DNA of 64,000 bases from Butyrivibrio sp. FCS014 (GTDB lineage Bacteria > Bacillota > Clostridia > Lachnospirales > Lachnospiraceae). Below are positions 33,626 to 43,208 of the stretch, one piece after another (the first letter of the stretch is position 1; every line of letters begins with the position of its first letter). The stretch lies in contig NZ_JAHA01000003.1 of NCBI RefSeq assembly GCF_000526935.1, positions 124,001-188,000 on the forward strand, read 5' to 3'. Under the pieces are notes generated by a model. It searched no databases. It was not told the origin of the DNA and saw only the letters and a program-made list of their open reading frames with translations. The position numbers and the translations under genes were made by a program.

Positions 33626-35143
33626 ATGAAAACAACCGGTAGTTTTGCTGATTTTTTCAGGCAACTTAAAATACGTGACGTACTAAAAAGTCTTAGAGTG
33701 CGATTCTTTGTCATAGTTTTCCTTACAGGATTGATTTCATGCCTTGTTATGCATGTTATCATCCTGGATAGCTATGAGGATCGTGCTGTCAATGTCAAAT
33801 CGACGGAAGTCCAGACACAGCTCAGGATTCTGGCGAATCACCTTATTGTTTCCAATTATCTTCAGGATACTTCCTCCGAGGTCATAAACGCGGAGCTTGA
33901 TATGCTGGCCAATCTTTATGACGGGCGAGTTATTGTCATTAACGATGACCTTAAGGTTGTAAAGGACACCTATAATATCAGTCAGGGGAAGACCATTATT
34001 TCTGAAGAGGTGGTCAGATGCTTAAAGACCGGGTCAAAGGGCTCTGTCTCCAAGTATGACTCTGCCAGCGGATATATCGAGGTCGTAACCCCCATCATTG
34101 AGTCGGAGCTTATCCAGGAAGAGGACGTATCCGTATCGGGGCAGAATGCTGAGGTTGTAAGGGGCGTTCTTCTTACCAGTGTTTCAACGGATACCATCGC
34201 CACAACTCTGGAGATCTTAAGTAACCGCGCCCAGGCTATTGAGGTTATCATCATCCTTTTCATTCTGATGTTTGCGGCCATTGTTTCCTATACACTGCTA
34301 AAGCCCTTCGGCAGGATCACCGCCGCCATTAACGATGTTAAGGCCGGCTATGCCGATGAGCCCATCACAGGCCCCAACTACCTTGAGACCGAGCAGATAA
34401 TAAACGCCTTCAATGCGCTTCTTAAGCGAATGAAGGTTCTTGATGACTCCAGGCAGGAGTTTGTTTCAAACGTGTCCCATGAGCTTAAGACTCCCATAAC
34501 TTCCATGAAGGTTCTTGCGGATTCTCTTCTGGCTCAGGAGGATGTGCCCAATGAGGTTTACAGAGAGTTCATGACCGACATAGGTGCGGAGATCGACAGA
34601 GAGGATAAGATCATCAACGATCTTCTTGCTCTTGTTAAGATGGACAAAAAAGCTTCCGGCCTTACCATTACATCAGTGGATGTGGTAAGCCTTACAGAGG
34701 TGGTGCTTAAGCGCCTTCGCCCCATTGCAAGAAAACACAATATTGAACTGACTCTGGAGAGCAAAAGAGCCATCACTGCTGAGATTGACGAGGTTAAGAT
34801 ATCACTTGTTATCATGAACCTTGTGGAGAATGCCATCAAGTATAACCGGGATGAGGGATGGGTCAGAGTTGAACTTGACGCGGATCATCAGTTTTTCTAT
34901 GTGAAGGTTATGGATTCAGGCTACGGAATTCCCCCTGAGTCCCTGGATCACATTTACGAGAGATTTTACAGAGTTGACAAGTCAAGGTCCAGAGAGATCG
35001 GCGGAACAGGACTTGGACTTGCCATTGCAAGAAATGCTGTGATCATGCACAGAGGAACCATTGAGGCAACAAGTGTACCGGACGAGGGTACTACTTTTAC
35101 TGTTAAGATACCGCTGACAAGCTCTGCGGCATCCGCGAAGTGA
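33626..35143 (+). CDS. Membrane sensor histidine kinase
   Basis: A 505-residue kinase. Two membrane segments (about 24-48 and 208-228) bracket an extracellular domain of about 160 residues. A HAMP segment follows, then HisKA with phosphorylated His285 (VSHELKTPITS) and HATPase_c with N box (NLVENAIKYN) and G boxes (DSGYGIPPE, GGTGLGLAI). No PAS domain is seen. Partner of the preceding response regulator; the signal is unknown. The GerMN lipoprotein gene follows after seven bases. Confidence 0.93.
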   Translation: MKTTGSFADFFRQLKIRDVLKSLRVRFFVIVFLTGLISCLVMHVIILDSYEDRAVNVKSTEVQTQLRILANHLIVSNYLQDTSSEVINAELDMLANLYDGRVIVINDDLKVVKDTYNISQGKTIISEEVVRCLKTGSKGSVSKYDSASGYIEVVTPIIESELIQEEDVSVSGQNAEVVRGVLLTSVSTDTIATTLEILSNRAQAIEVIIILFILMFAAIVSYTLLKPFGRITAAINDVKAGYADEPITGPNYLETEQIINAFNALLKRMKVLDDSRQEFVSNVSHELKTPITSMKVLADSLLAQEDVPNEVYREFMTDIGAEIDREDKIINDLLALVKMDKKASGLTITSVDVVSLTEVVLKRLRPIARKHNIELTLESKRAITAEIDEVKISLVIMNLVENAIKYNRDEGWVRVELDADHQFFYVKVMDSGYGIPPESLDHIYERFYRVDKSRSREIGGTGLGLAIARNAVIMHRGTIEATSVPDEGTTFTVKIPLTSSAASAK

Positions 35144-35150
35144 TTAGGAT

Positions 35151-36092
35151 ATGAGACGATTTTTATTGAAACGTAAAAACATAATAGCGTCTGTGCTTGC
35201 CATGATCCTTGCCATGACATGTCTTACAGGCTGCAGCGTCGGAAGACCTTCGGCTGATGATGACTCTTTTAAGCTGTTCTATGTAAATAACAGCGAGACA
35301 GCAATTGTGGCGGTTGACTATGAGATAAAGAGCAGCAGTACGGACATTGAAGCCGTGATCGAGGAACTTTTGGAGCAGCTGGGAACCATGCCTGAGAGAA
35401 TGCAGTACGAAGCGCCTCTTACAGGTGAGGTGAACCTTCTTGGCTATACCATTACCGACAAGCTCCTTTCCCTGAACTTTGATATCTCCTATCTGGAGAT
35501 TGAGAGGACCATAGAGATCCTGGACAGGGCAGCCATTGTCAGGACCTTTACTCAGCTTCCCCAGATAGAATATGTCAACTTCCAGATTGAGGGCAATCCC
35601 CTTACGGACAAGTACGGGACCGTTATAGGCAATATGTCTGCGGATACCTTTATCTACAATATGGGTAACGAGATCAATACCTATGAGAAGATCGAGCTGA
35701 AGCTGTATTTTACCAACGAAACCGGAGATAAGCTGGTGCCTGTGTACAGATCCGTTGTCTATAACAGTAATATTTCCATGGAGAGACTGGCGGTGGAGCA
35801 GCTTATCAAGGGACCCAATTCCGATATCTGTTATCCCACTATTTCCAAGGATTCCAAGATCAACAGCGTCAGCGTCAAGGACGGAGTCTGCTATATCGAT
35901 TTTGACCCATCCTTCCTGACAGAACCATACCAGGTCAGCGCTGAAGTTGCGCTTTATTCTATTGTTAATACCGTTACTGAGTTTTCTTACGTGAACAAGG
36001 TGGCTTTCTCCATCGGCGGAGAGGCATCCTTCACGTTTATGGACTATGCAGTATCCGGACCTTTTGAGAGAAATCTGGATATCATAGAGTAA
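35151..36092 (+). CDS. GerMN-domain lipoprotein
   Basis: A 313-residue protein with a lipoprotein signal (lipobox LTGC at residues 26-29) and two GerMN-type halves. The second, more typical half (about 170-310) contains LKLYFTNETGDKLVPV, VEQLIKGP and GVCYIDFDPSF. GerMN domains occur in spore germination proteins and in LpqB, the lipoprotein that tunes the MtrB kinase in Actinobacteria. The order regulator-kinase-GerMN lipoprotein is the same as mtrA-mtrB-lpqB, so a role as an extracellular modulator of this kinase is plausible (inference). Confidence 0.87.
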   Translation: MRRFLLKRKNIIASVLAMILAMTCLTGCSVGRPSADDDSFKLFYVNNSETAIVAVDYEIKSSSTDIEAVIEELLEQLGTMPERMQYEAPLTGEVNLLGYTITDKLLSLNFDISYLEIERTIEILDRAAIVRTFTQLPQIEYVNFQIEGNPLTDKYGTVIGNMSADTFIYNMGNEINTYEKIELKLYFTNETGDKLVPVYRSVVYNSNISMERLAVEQLIKGPNSDICYPTISKDSKINSVSVKDGVCYIDFDPSFLTEPYQVSAEVALYSIVNTVTEFSYVNKVAFSIGGEASFTFMDYAVSGPFERNLDIIE

Positions 36093-36116
36093 TATTTTTC
36101 TTAGGAGATCAAATCT

Positions 36117-38489
36117 TTGAAGCGGCCGTTATGCGTCTTTGCGCTTATCTTAACGGCGGCTGTCTTTCTCTATCTTGAACTGCTTTATCCTGATATTGCA
36201 GCCCGTTCTTATTGCCCCGCACCCGATGGCAGCTATACCGAGATCACAGGAAGAGTTTCGGGAAAAGAGCCGGTGAAGGGCTATGATGGTACAACGCAGG
36301 TTGCAGTCTATATTTCCGGCAATGATTCCATGTCAGTTCAGTGTTATCTTGATGGGAGTGATGCTCCGGCCATAGGCACCTTCGCCCGTATCGGGGGGAA
36401 GGTAAAGGAGTTTTCATCACCAACCAATCCCGGCGAGTTCGACAGCCGTCTCTATTACAATACCCTGAAAATTTCATACAGAATTACAGATGCCAGGGTC
36501 CTTGGCACCGGAGGAGAGGAAAACAGGTATAGGGAGGCTCTGTGGCGCCTTAAGGTTATCTTTGGGGATTCCTTGGATGACAACTTATCCCCTGAAGATG
36601 CAGGTATCATGAAAGCAATGCTGCTGGGAGATAAGAGCAGTCTTGACAGCGATGTGCAAAGCCGCTTCAAAGCTGCAGGGGTAGTCCATGTACTTTGTAT
36701 AAGCGGAACCCATATCGCCCTTTTGGGAATGCTGCTATACAGGCTATTGAAGCGTATCGCAGATGTCATATACCTGTGCGGCAAAAGATTTGTGAAAAGA
36801 ACTTTCTTCTTACATCTTGGAAGTGCTGTAGCCTGCATATTATCCGTGATGGCTATGTATTCCTACGGAGTTATGTGCGGAATGGGAAGCTCTGCCTTCA
36901 GGGCAATCCTGATGTTCAGCTTAAGACTGCTGGCTCCGGTGCTTGGAAGGACCTACGATATTCTTACTTCCCTGGCCCTTTCGGAGATTCTTTTGCTGCT
37001 GTATCAACCTCTGTATATCTACAACAGTGGCTTTCTCATGTCCTTTGGGGCAGTTGTTGGAATAGTTGTCATAAAGCCCTGTCTTACAGTCATGGGCCTG
37101 TCAAAAGGACAGGAGATGAGATTTGTGGATGATAAGAAGAGCAAAGGGATAAGCGGCGAAAAGGTGTCTGATTTTATTAAGGGAGGTGTTCTTACCTCAG
37201 TCTCCATCGGTATTGCGACCCTTCCTGTATACGGGCTGTATTACTATACTTATCCGCTGCATTCCATTATTCTGAACCTTCTTGTGATTCCGGTTCTGGG
37301 AGTGCTTCTGGCTCTTGGAGCGGGAGCAGTAATCATAAAACCCTTGGGACTTTTGGTGCACCTTATACTTTCAGGTTACAGTCTGATAAGTTCTTTTAGC
37401 GGGCTAAATGCTGCATTTACCTGGTATATGGGGCATCCCGCAAGGTGGCAGGCATTTACATACCTGTGCCTGATATGTCTCTTTGTAATAGTAACAAAAA
37501 GATATGGTGAATCCGACGCAGCACCTTCAAAGACTCCGGGCAAAAGCAGGACTATGGGCAACGGAAAGACTCCGGACACCCGAAGAAGGAGCTTTTTTAT
37601 TCTCTTTCGAAGGGACATTATAAGATATGCCATTTTGCTGGCAGCAGTGGTGATCTTCTCCTTGAGATTCCATCCCGACCTCGAGGTGAATATGATCGAC
37701 GTGGGGCAGGGAGATTCCATCCTGGTTTCAAGCAAAGGGCGGAATCTTTTGATAGACGGCGGCAGTACCTCAAAGAAAAACGTAGGTAAATACCGTATCA
37801 TTCCGTTTCTTAAATATAAGGGAATAGGAAAGCTTGACGCTGTGGCTGTAACACATGAGGATGAAGACCATATAAGCGGAATTCTTGATATCATGGACGA
37901 CATGGAGATGGGCGGAATCAGGATAAAGAAGTTGTTACTTCCGGAAGTGGCGGAAATTACCAGAGGAGAGAATTATCATATCCTGGAACAAAGAGCGGTA
38001 AAACTTGGGATTCCAATCCTATATATAAACAGCGGAGAGGGATTCAACATTGGAGAGGCGGATCTCACCTGTCTTAATCCTGCCCGGAACAAGTCATTTT
38101 CCGGAGCCAATGAATACTCAATGGTTCTTCATCTTCGCTGCGGGGAGTTTACGGCTCTTTTCACCGGAGATGTGGAAGGAGAGGGGCAGGAGTATCTGCG
38201 GGATGCCATAAAAAATAATCTGCCTCTTTACGCAGATGTTGATCTTCTCAAGGTCGCTCACCATGGTTCGCAGTACACAACGGACTGCGAATTCCTCGGA
38301 CTTGTACGTCCCGGGATTGCACTTATAAGCTGCGGTAAAAACAATTCCTATGGTCATCCACATGAAGAACTGCTGGATAGGCTTAATCAGGCCGGATCTA
38401 TGGTATACAGGACCGACAAAACGGGCTGCATCACAGTGAAGCTTAATGGAAAGGCATTGAGGGTCAGAGGATTTATAAGTCAAAGGTAG
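36117..38489 (+). CDS. comEC: ComEC/Rec2 DNA uptake channel
   Basis: A 790-residue protein. An N-terminal extracellular DUF4131/OB-type domain comes first. The multi-span competence domain follows (about 190-460, with HVLCISGTHIALLG and GSSAFRAILMF), and a C-terminal metallo-beta-lactamase domain ends it (about 515-785). The lactamase part has VGQGDSILV, THEDEDHISG and KVAHHGSQ, so the metal ligands of the proposed single-strand nuclease are present. It begins with TTG at 36117, preceded by TTAGGAGATC. ComEC carries one DNA strand into the cytoplasm. It appears full length, implying at least a potential for transformation. Confidence 0.93.
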   Translation: MKRPLCVFALILTAAVFLYLELLYPDIAARSYCPAPDGSYTEITGRVSGKEPVKGYDGTTQVAVYISGNDSMSVQCYLDGSDAPAIGTFARIGGKVKEFSSPTNPGEFDSRLYYNTLKISYRITDARVLGTGGEENRYREALWRLKVIFGDSLDDNLSPEDAGIMKAMLLGDKSSLDSDVQSRFKAAGVVHVLCISGTHIALLGMLLYRLLKRIADVIYLCGKRFVKRTFFLHLGSAVACILSVMAMYSYGVMCGMGSSAFRAILMFSLRLLAPVLGRTYDILTSLALSEILLLLYQPLYIYNSGFLMSFGAVVGIVVIKPCLTVMGLSKGQEMRFVDDKKSKGISGEKVSDFIKGGVLTSVSIGIATLPVYGLYYYTYPLHSIILNLLVIPVLGVLLALGAGAVIIKPLGLLVHLILSGYSLISSFSGLNAAFTWYMGHPARWQAFTYLCLICLFVIVTKRYGESDAAPSKTPGKSRTMGNGKTPDTRRRSFFILFRRDIIRYAILLAAVVIFSLRFHPDLEVNMIDVGQGDSILVSSKGRNLLIDGGSTSKKNVGKYRIIPFLKYKGIGKLDAVAVTHEDEDHISGILDIMDDMEMGGIRIKKLLLPEVAEITRGENYHILEQRAVKLGIPILYINSGEGFNIGEADLTCLNPARNKSFSGANEYSMVLHLRCGEFTALFTGDVEGEGQEYLRDAIKNNLPLYADVDLLKVAHHGSQYTTDCEFLGLVRPGIALISCGKNNSYGHPHEELLDRLNQAGSMVYRTDKTGCITVKLNGKALRVRGFISQR

Positions 38490-38510
38490 GGCAGGGCTTA
38501 TAAGGATAAA

Positions 38511-38548
38511 AAAGGCCTCCCAAAGACATACATCTTTGAGAGACCTTA
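38511..38548. terminator. Bidirectional terminator between comEC and the chemoreceptor gene
   Basis: AAGGCCTCCCAAAGA pairs with TCTTTGAGAGACCTT (a few mismatches) around a six-base loop, with A and T/A runs on the sides. It serves two convergent genes. Confidence 0.72.
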
Positions 38549-38578
38549 AATTTATCATTGCTTTTACGATTAGCGGTC

Positions 38579-40618
38579 TTATTCGCCTATCTTGAAGAAC
38601 TTGATGTTCTCACTGATCTGGTCTGCGGAATTTGCAACAGATCCCGCAGCTTCCGATACTTCACGGCTGGAATCGGCAACTTTTCTGGAGCTCTGTGTAA
38701 GACGATTTACAGTCTCGGTGATCTCCTGGGTAGAAGCAGACTGCTCCTCGGAAACGGAAGCCATGTTGGTGGCAACGTCGTTTACGCTGTTCATCTTGTC
38801 AGCCATTTCGATAAGGGTCTTGTTTGCTTCATTAAGGTCATTGGAGATCTGCATGAAGGTATCGGCGGCTGCATTTATGGACTCTGCGCTGCTGTTGATA
38901 AGATTGGTGTTGGTCTCTGACTTGGTGGCAAGATCTCGAACCTTCTCAACCATTCCCTCGATTATCTCAGCAATCTGCTTGGTGGCGTCGGAACTGTTAT
39001 TGGCCAGCTGGCCGATCTCTGTAGCAACTACAGCAAAGCCCTTGCCGGCTTCACCTGCTCTTGCAGCCTCGATGGAAGCATTAAGGGACAGGAGATTGGT
39101 CTGGCTGGCGATACTGTTGATCATATCCACGATCTGATTGATCTGATTAGCTGCATCGTCCACGGACTGTACGGCTTCGTTCATATCGTTCATGGATGCA
39201 ACGATATTGCTCATCTCGCTGCTTACAGCGCTCATGTCTTTCTGGCCTGTAGCTGCCTTATCAACAAGAACTGACATACTGCTTTCAATATTCTGCTCGG
39301 CATCTGTGAGCTCGGATACTGTCTGGGCCAGTGATGTGGCATTCTCCGCAACCTCAGCTACTGCACTGGACATGCTCTCCATGTTATCAAGGATCTGCTC
39401 CATTGACTGGGACTGCTCATCAGCTTCCTGACTCAGGAGTTCTGAAGTATCTCTTGATCTTGAAGAGTCTTCTTCCAGCTGACGGGTAGCATTTTGAATA
39501 TCCTTGATTGTGCCACGCATGTTTCCGATGAATCCGTTCATGGAACTGTTCATGAAGGCTATTTCATCATCGCCGGAGTTATTGATATCATTGGTGAAAT
39601 CACCGTTAGCGATATTCTCGATATTGTCAGTAAGGTCTTTTATAGGCCTTCTGATAAGTTTTCCAACCAGAAGAGCAAATACTGCAGCCAGTACAATAAG
39701 AAGGACAACTACAATGATGGCAAGGACTATGATCATGTAGGTAATGGACTTAAGAACGGAAGCGGAGTTGGCATAATCAACAACCTTCCAGTTTGTCCCG
39801 CTTACAGTCTGCATAACAGCATAGTAGGTGCCGTCGTTTCCTTTGATCTTCTGTACTTCACCGTCCTGGCCGGAAGTGACCATTCCGTATATGGAAGTAA
39901 GAAGCTTATCATTTGCTACATCGGCTACATTCTGGCCGCAGACATCAGCTACGGGATAGCTAAGAATAAGGCCTTCATCAGTGAGCATCATGGCATGTCC
40001 GGTCTCATAAATGGAAATGCCGTTGAGATATTCCTGAGCTGCAGCCATGAAAAGATCCGAAGCGATAACGCCTTCACGGCCGTCCGGAAGATGAAGATGC
40101 CTTACCACGGTAGCACACAGCTCGCCGGTGTCACTGTCAAAGTAGGGTACATCATAGTAATAATAAAACTTATTGTCATAACCGATTCCCTGCTTGTACC
40201 ATGCGGATTCACGGGTATCCTTTCCGGGATCCCATCCCGAAGGATCGATATATGCACCATCATTTAAGGTAAGATATGTACCGGTGGGGATTATGTCATA
40301 TCTTCCAAGAGATGTTGCCATGTATTCCCTGATCTCTTCGTCATTATTAAATTTGACTGTTTCAATGGTGTCACCGACACCGTTGAGGTAATAGAATATG
40401 GAATTCAGCTGCTTATTGATCTGACCCGCATCAGAATTTACCTGCTGTTCAAGAGAGGTATAAAGAAGGTTTCTGATAACGGAGCTTATAAAGGTGGCCA
40501 GAACAGCAAGCATCACTGCAACACCTACTGCAAATAATGGAATAATAAACTTTATAAGTTTGGTACTGAGCTTTTTGATCTTCTTGGGATTGGTGTTCAT
40601 TGTTGTTTCAGAGCTCAT
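38579..40618 (-). CDS. Methyl-accepting chemotaxis protein with dCache-type sensor
   Basis: A 679-residue transducer. Two membrane segments (about 28-52 and 283-307) flank a large extracellular sensor domain of the double-Cache type ([21 protein letters not shown]). A HAMP domain (about 308-365) leads to the cytoplasmic signalling domain with the CheA/CheW-binding hairpin [20 protein letters not shown]. Methylation helices flank it. Cache ligands are commonly amino acids or organic acids. The C-terminus ends IKFFKIGE, without a CheR-tethering pentapeptide. An AGGAGGACA site marks the start. No other chemotaxis gene is near. Confidence 0.95.
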   Translation of the reverse strand: MSSETTMNTNPKKIKKLSTKLIKFIIPLFAVGVAVMLAVLATFISSVIRNLLYTSLEQQVNSDAGQINKQLNSIFYYLNGVGDTIETVKFNNDEEIREYMATSLGRYDIIPTGTYLTLNDGAYIDPSGWDPGKDTRESAWYKQGIGYDNKFYYYYDVPYFDSDTGELCATVVRHLHLPDGREGVIASDLFMAAAQEYLNGISIYETGHAMMLTDEGLILSYPVADVCGQNVADVANDKLLTSIYGMVTSGQDGEVQKIKGNDGTYYAVMQTVSGTNWKVVDYANSASVLKSITYMIIVLAIIVVVLLIVLAAVFALLVGKLIRRPIKDLTDNIENIANGDFTNDINNSGDDEIAFMNSSMNGFIGNMRGTIKDIQNATRQLEEDSSRSRDTSELLSQEADEQSQSMEQILDNMESMSSAVAEVAENATSLAQTVSELTDAEQNIESSMSVLVDKAATGQKDMSAVSSEMSNIVASMNDMNEAVQSVDDAANQINQIVDMINSIASQTNLLSLNASIEAARAGEAGKGFAVVATEIGQLANNSSDATKQIAEIIEGMVEKVRDLATKSETNTNLINSSAESINAAADTFMQISNDLNEANKTLIEMADKMNSVNDVATNMASVSEEQSASTQEITETVNRLTQSSRKVADSSREVSEAAGSVANSADQISENIKFFKIGE

Positions 40619-40703
40619 AAATTGTCCTCCTGATAAACGAATAAAAGATCACAACCGTATTATAATTGTATCATTTTAGCTATATTACGTTTATAAAAAT
40701 ACA

Positions 40704-40741
40704 ATAAAAAAACAAGGAACGAAAGAGCATGCTTTCGTTCC
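40704..40741 (-). terminator. Terminator after the DUF4003-like gene
   Basis: Perfect 10-bp stem GGAACGAAAG / CTTTCGTTCC with a six-base loop. On the minus strand it is followed by TTTTTTT. Confidence 0.85.
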
Positions 40742-40775
40742 CTGTCATATATCTGATTATTATAAGTGTTGAGAC

Positions 40776-41777
40776 TCAGGTAGATGAGCTGCTGGCAGCA
40801 TTTGAAGCGGTTATCACAGTAAGAGCGATCATCAGAGCAATCTGCTGTGCGATAACCGATGCAATGGTTCCACTTATAACCGAGGCATTCATGGATGTAT
40901 CCTCAGGGGCATATACACCGGCTGCAAGCAGGGCTGCGAACATATGTCTAAGGCTCTTGCCCATTGTGATATTGCCGAATCCTTTTCTTGTCTTGAGATA
41001 GTCGGAAGCTTCGGCGATGTCGCTGACAAGGGTGGCTGTGTCCACATTAAGGTTTACCAGAGCACCAAGAGATGCCAGCTCGTATTCCTTACCATACTTG
41101 ACCTTTGAAGCTTTCAAAGCATCGTAGATCTCTATGGCTTTTTCACATTTGCTTTCAACGCTTCCTTTGCTCAGAGCGATGATCTGTGCAAGAGAATGAA
41201 CTGAGTTACTGTGGAACGGGAACTTGTCCTTGAGAATCTTATATCCTGTATCTACTTCATCGACTATGTCATCGACGCTTCTGTCTGTAAGAGCAAGAAG
41301 TGCAACAAATGAAGTATCGGAACTGTCAGTAAGGAAAGGATGATCTTTCTTCATTGCAGAAAGGATCTCCCGGGTTTTACGGGCAACATCCTCTGCCTTA
41401 TCAAGGTTTCCTGTATCGACAATGCTAAGGGCTGCAAGAGCCATGTGCTCAGAGGTGAAGATCTTTCCGCTTCTTAAGACTTTATAGATGTCGATCACAT
41501 CCTTGATGTAACTTTCGGGATCTTCTGCAAGTGCCATCTTGGATATTACAAGGAGCTCAGCATAGCTTCTGAAATCAGAAAAGATTCCCTGGTGCTTTTT
41601 AAGTATCTTGCGGCATTCCTTCATGCGTGCAGGGTCTGCATTTTTGCCTGCTCCGGTGAAGACGGTAGCAGCAACGATCCTCATAAGATCCCGCTCCCAG
41701 AAGAAACCTTTTTTGACAGCATCCCTGTTGTCGGCCAACAGTTCACATTTTGTTCGTAATACGTCATTCATGTTCAT
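40776..41777 (-). CDS. DUF4003-like protein
   Basis: A 333-residue mostly helical protein that resembles DUF4003 proteins (opening KCELLADNRDAVKKGFFWERDLMRIVAA, SYAELLVISKMAL, LAQIIALS, LRHMFAALLAAG landmarks). The C-terminal 35 residues are hydrophobic with a Ser-rich end, perhaps a membrane tail. Function is unknown; the family name is from memory. A GGGGAA site precedes the ATG. A terminator follows, and another terminator lies upstream, so it is a single-gene unit. Confidence 0.75.
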   Translation of the reverse strand: MNMNDVLRTKCELLADNRDAVKKGFFWERDLMRIVAATVFTGAGKNADPARMKECRKILKKHQGIFSDFRSYAELLVISKMALAEDPESYIKDVIDIYKVLRSGKIFTSEHMALAALSIVDTGNLDKAEDVARKTREILSAMKKDHPFLTDSSDTSFVALLALTDRSVDDIVDEVDTGYKILKDKFPFHSNSVHSLAQIIALSKGSVESKCEKAIEIYDALKASKVKYGKEYELASLGALVNLNVDTATLVSDIAEASDYLKTRKGFGNITMGKSLRHMFAALLAAGVYAPEDTSMNASVISGTIASVIAQQIALMIALTVITASNAASSSST

Positions 41778-41821
41778 TTCCCCTTTCTTTTTCCATACTT
41801 GCCAACAATTATATCAACAAT

Positions 41822-41847
41822 AAAAAGACCTCTCAAGAGGAGAGGTC
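41822..41847 (-). terminator. Terminator overlapping the 3' end of the next gene
   Basis: Perfect stem GACCTCTC / GAGAGGTC (8 bp, 5-base loop). On the minus strand it is followed by TTTTT. The stem includes the last codons and stop of the 41833-42339 gene. Confidence 0.85.
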
Positions 41848-42339
41848 CCTAACAACGATAGATCTTGGAACGCCTTTTTGGGGGCTTTCCATGTGGACGG
41901 TAAATCCGTAGATGCCGTCAGAGAACAGGAAAGTGTGAGTTCCGTCTTTTTCACTAAGGACGGTTACTTCGGCCCTGCAGATGTTTATCTGGGGGAATGT
42001 GATCTTTGAGATGACATCCCTTGAAACCATCATTGCGGTTTCGGCCATCATTCTCTCTCTGGATTTGCTTTTTTTCATAGATGCATCGCCTGTTTCCACT
42101 GTCTGCTCCTCATCTTTATTTGAGGATGCGGGCAGTTCCATAAAATAGAGCTTAAGGCTCTCGATGCACAGGGATCTGCAGATTACAGAGGAGAAGAGAT
42201 CAGATACCGCAAGGAAGAGAGCATATTCATACTGGAACTGCCTTGTTAAGGGGTTTTTATAGTTCCTGTCGAACTGTGAAGTGCCGGGGATCTCTACCTC
42301 GCTATAGGTTTTGATAGTTACTTTTTTTACTTTGTTCAT
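41833..42339 (-). CDS. Hypothetical protein behind a possible attenuator
   Basis: A 168-residue soluble protein of unrecognised family. Segments of interest are ALFLAVSDLFSSVICRSLC, a basic/polar linker (about 75-100) and the strand-rich C-terminal part with EVTVLSEKDGTHTFLFSDGIYGF. No signal peptide. A GGAG site lies 11 bases upstream of the ATG. Its leader contains alternative hairpins (42391-42477), which suggests regulated read-through. Confidence 0.65.
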   Translation of the reverse strand: MNKVKKVTIKTYSEVEIPGTSQFDRNYKNPLTRQFQYEYALFLAVSDLFSSVICRSLCIESLKLYFMELPASSNKDEEQTVETGDASMKKSKSRERMMAETAMMVSRDVISKITFPQINICRAEVTVLSEKDGTHTFLFSDGIYGFTVHMESPQKGVPRSIVVRDLSS

Positions 42340-42390
42340 GGCTTTTGTCTCCTTTTTTTAATGAATTTTGTAGTTTTCAAGGTCCAAAAA

Positions 42391-42477
42391 CCGCAATTAA
42401 AAAGACTGATATTGCGGTAGAGAAGGGCATGGTTATCCCGCGCTCTCTCTTTATTAACCTTCTATATCAGTCTTTTT
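42391..42477 (-). promoter_or_regulatory. Alternative-stem leader (possible attenuator)
   Basis: Two pairings compete. Arms 42399-42412 and 42464-42477 form a perfect 14-bp stem (AAAAAGACTGATAT and its complement). Arms 42391-42397 and 42411-42417 form CCGCAAT/ATTGCGG, which on the minus strand is followed by TTTTT and looks like a terminator. They share 42411-42412 and the long-stem arm fills the terminator loop, so they should exclude each other. The start of the 41833-42339 gene is 50 bases downstream on the minus strand. On the plus strand the long stem is also followed by a T run. Confidence 0.6.
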
Positions 42478-42549
42478 TATTTGCCCCACCGGGCTTGTAT
42501 GTATTCATTTTACCAAATTGCATCCCGGGAGCAATAAACCGTGGGTTTA

Positions 42550-42578
42550 TTTTCAGCTGCGCAAAAATGGTGTATAGT
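42550..42578 (+). promoter_or_regulatory. Candidate promoter of the XRE gene
   Basis: TTTTCA (42550-42555), a 17-base spacer, TATAGT (42573-42578). It would give a leader of about 280 bases. Confidence 0.5.
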
Positions 42579-42614
42579 ATACAAGCACCAAAAATATAAA
42601 TCTTATAAAATCCA

Positions 42615-42815
42615 AAAAGCCGCCGATAAATTAAGCGGCGGTAATTTTACAAAGATGCCGGATAAGAACTTCTATTTGGCGATTCCGGACCTTTATAGAT
42701 TTTCATTATTGCTGCATAATTGTTTCACTAAGAGCGACACAGCACATTCTAAAAATAATAAATAGCCTTGCATCCTTTAGAGGCAGAGGTGCCAAATGCC
42801 GGCGGCAGAGGATGC
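42615..42815 (+). other. Structured leader region before the XRE gene
   Basis: Three foldable units lie in the 528-base gene-free stretch. A hairpin CCGCCG/CGGCGG spans 42620-42641 (with a T run on the minus strand). A hairpin CCGGA/TCCGG lies near 42658-42690. A three-way junction spans 42770-42815: outer stem GCATCCT/AGGATGC enclosing GGCA-GAGG-TGCC and TGCC-GGC-GGCA. The junction ends 52 bases before the ATG. It matches no riboswitch class recognised here. Confidence 0.5.
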
Positions 42816-42867
42816 TGTAACTGAAACCTAAACCATCAAACAGCTTACACTAAGGAGGCAAAATCTT

Positions 42868-43176
42868 ATGACCAACTATTTCTCAATAAGACTGGACACC
42901 AAGGCTACAGGAGCCAAGATCAAGCAGCTTCGGACAGAGAATCACATAAAGGTATCAGAACTGGCAGAGATGCTCAGCAGTTCTGAAAATGCCATCTTCA
43001 AGTGGCAAAGGGGAGACAGCGTTCCCACAATAGACAACTTAATAGTACTGAGTGTGATCTTTAACACACCGATAGATGAGATAATTCAGAGAGAAGAAGA
43101 GGCCCTTGAGCCTCTTCTTCCCTTTTGCGGTAAAATACCTGAAGATGAAAATGCACCTATGGTTGTGATACTATAA
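42868..43176 (+). CDS. Small XRE-family helix-turn-helix regulator
   Basis: A 102-residue protein with one HTH_3 domain (about 14-70: GAKIKQLRTENHIKVSELAEM, then AIFKWQRGDSVPTIDNLIVLS) and a short tail with a Glu run. A strong AAGGAGGC site lies upstream. Proteins of this size often control themselves or a neighbouring gene. The esterase gene follows after 32 bases. The unusually long, structured leader suggests tight post-transcriptional control. Confidence 0.87.
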   Translation: MTNYFSIRLDTKATGAKIKQLRTENHIKVSELAEMLSSSENAIFKWQRGDSVPTIDNLIVLSVIFNTPIDEIIQREEEALEPLLPFCGKIPEDENAPMVVIL

Positions 43177-43208
43177 CGGTAGAAAATTCAGACAGGAGAT
43201 TATCTAAT

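Noticed and set aside
42770..42815. A known riboswitch class (purine, preQ1, THF, c-di-GMP, guanidine) before the XRE gene
   Set aside because: The loop sequences do not match the conserved cores of these classes as far as I recall them.
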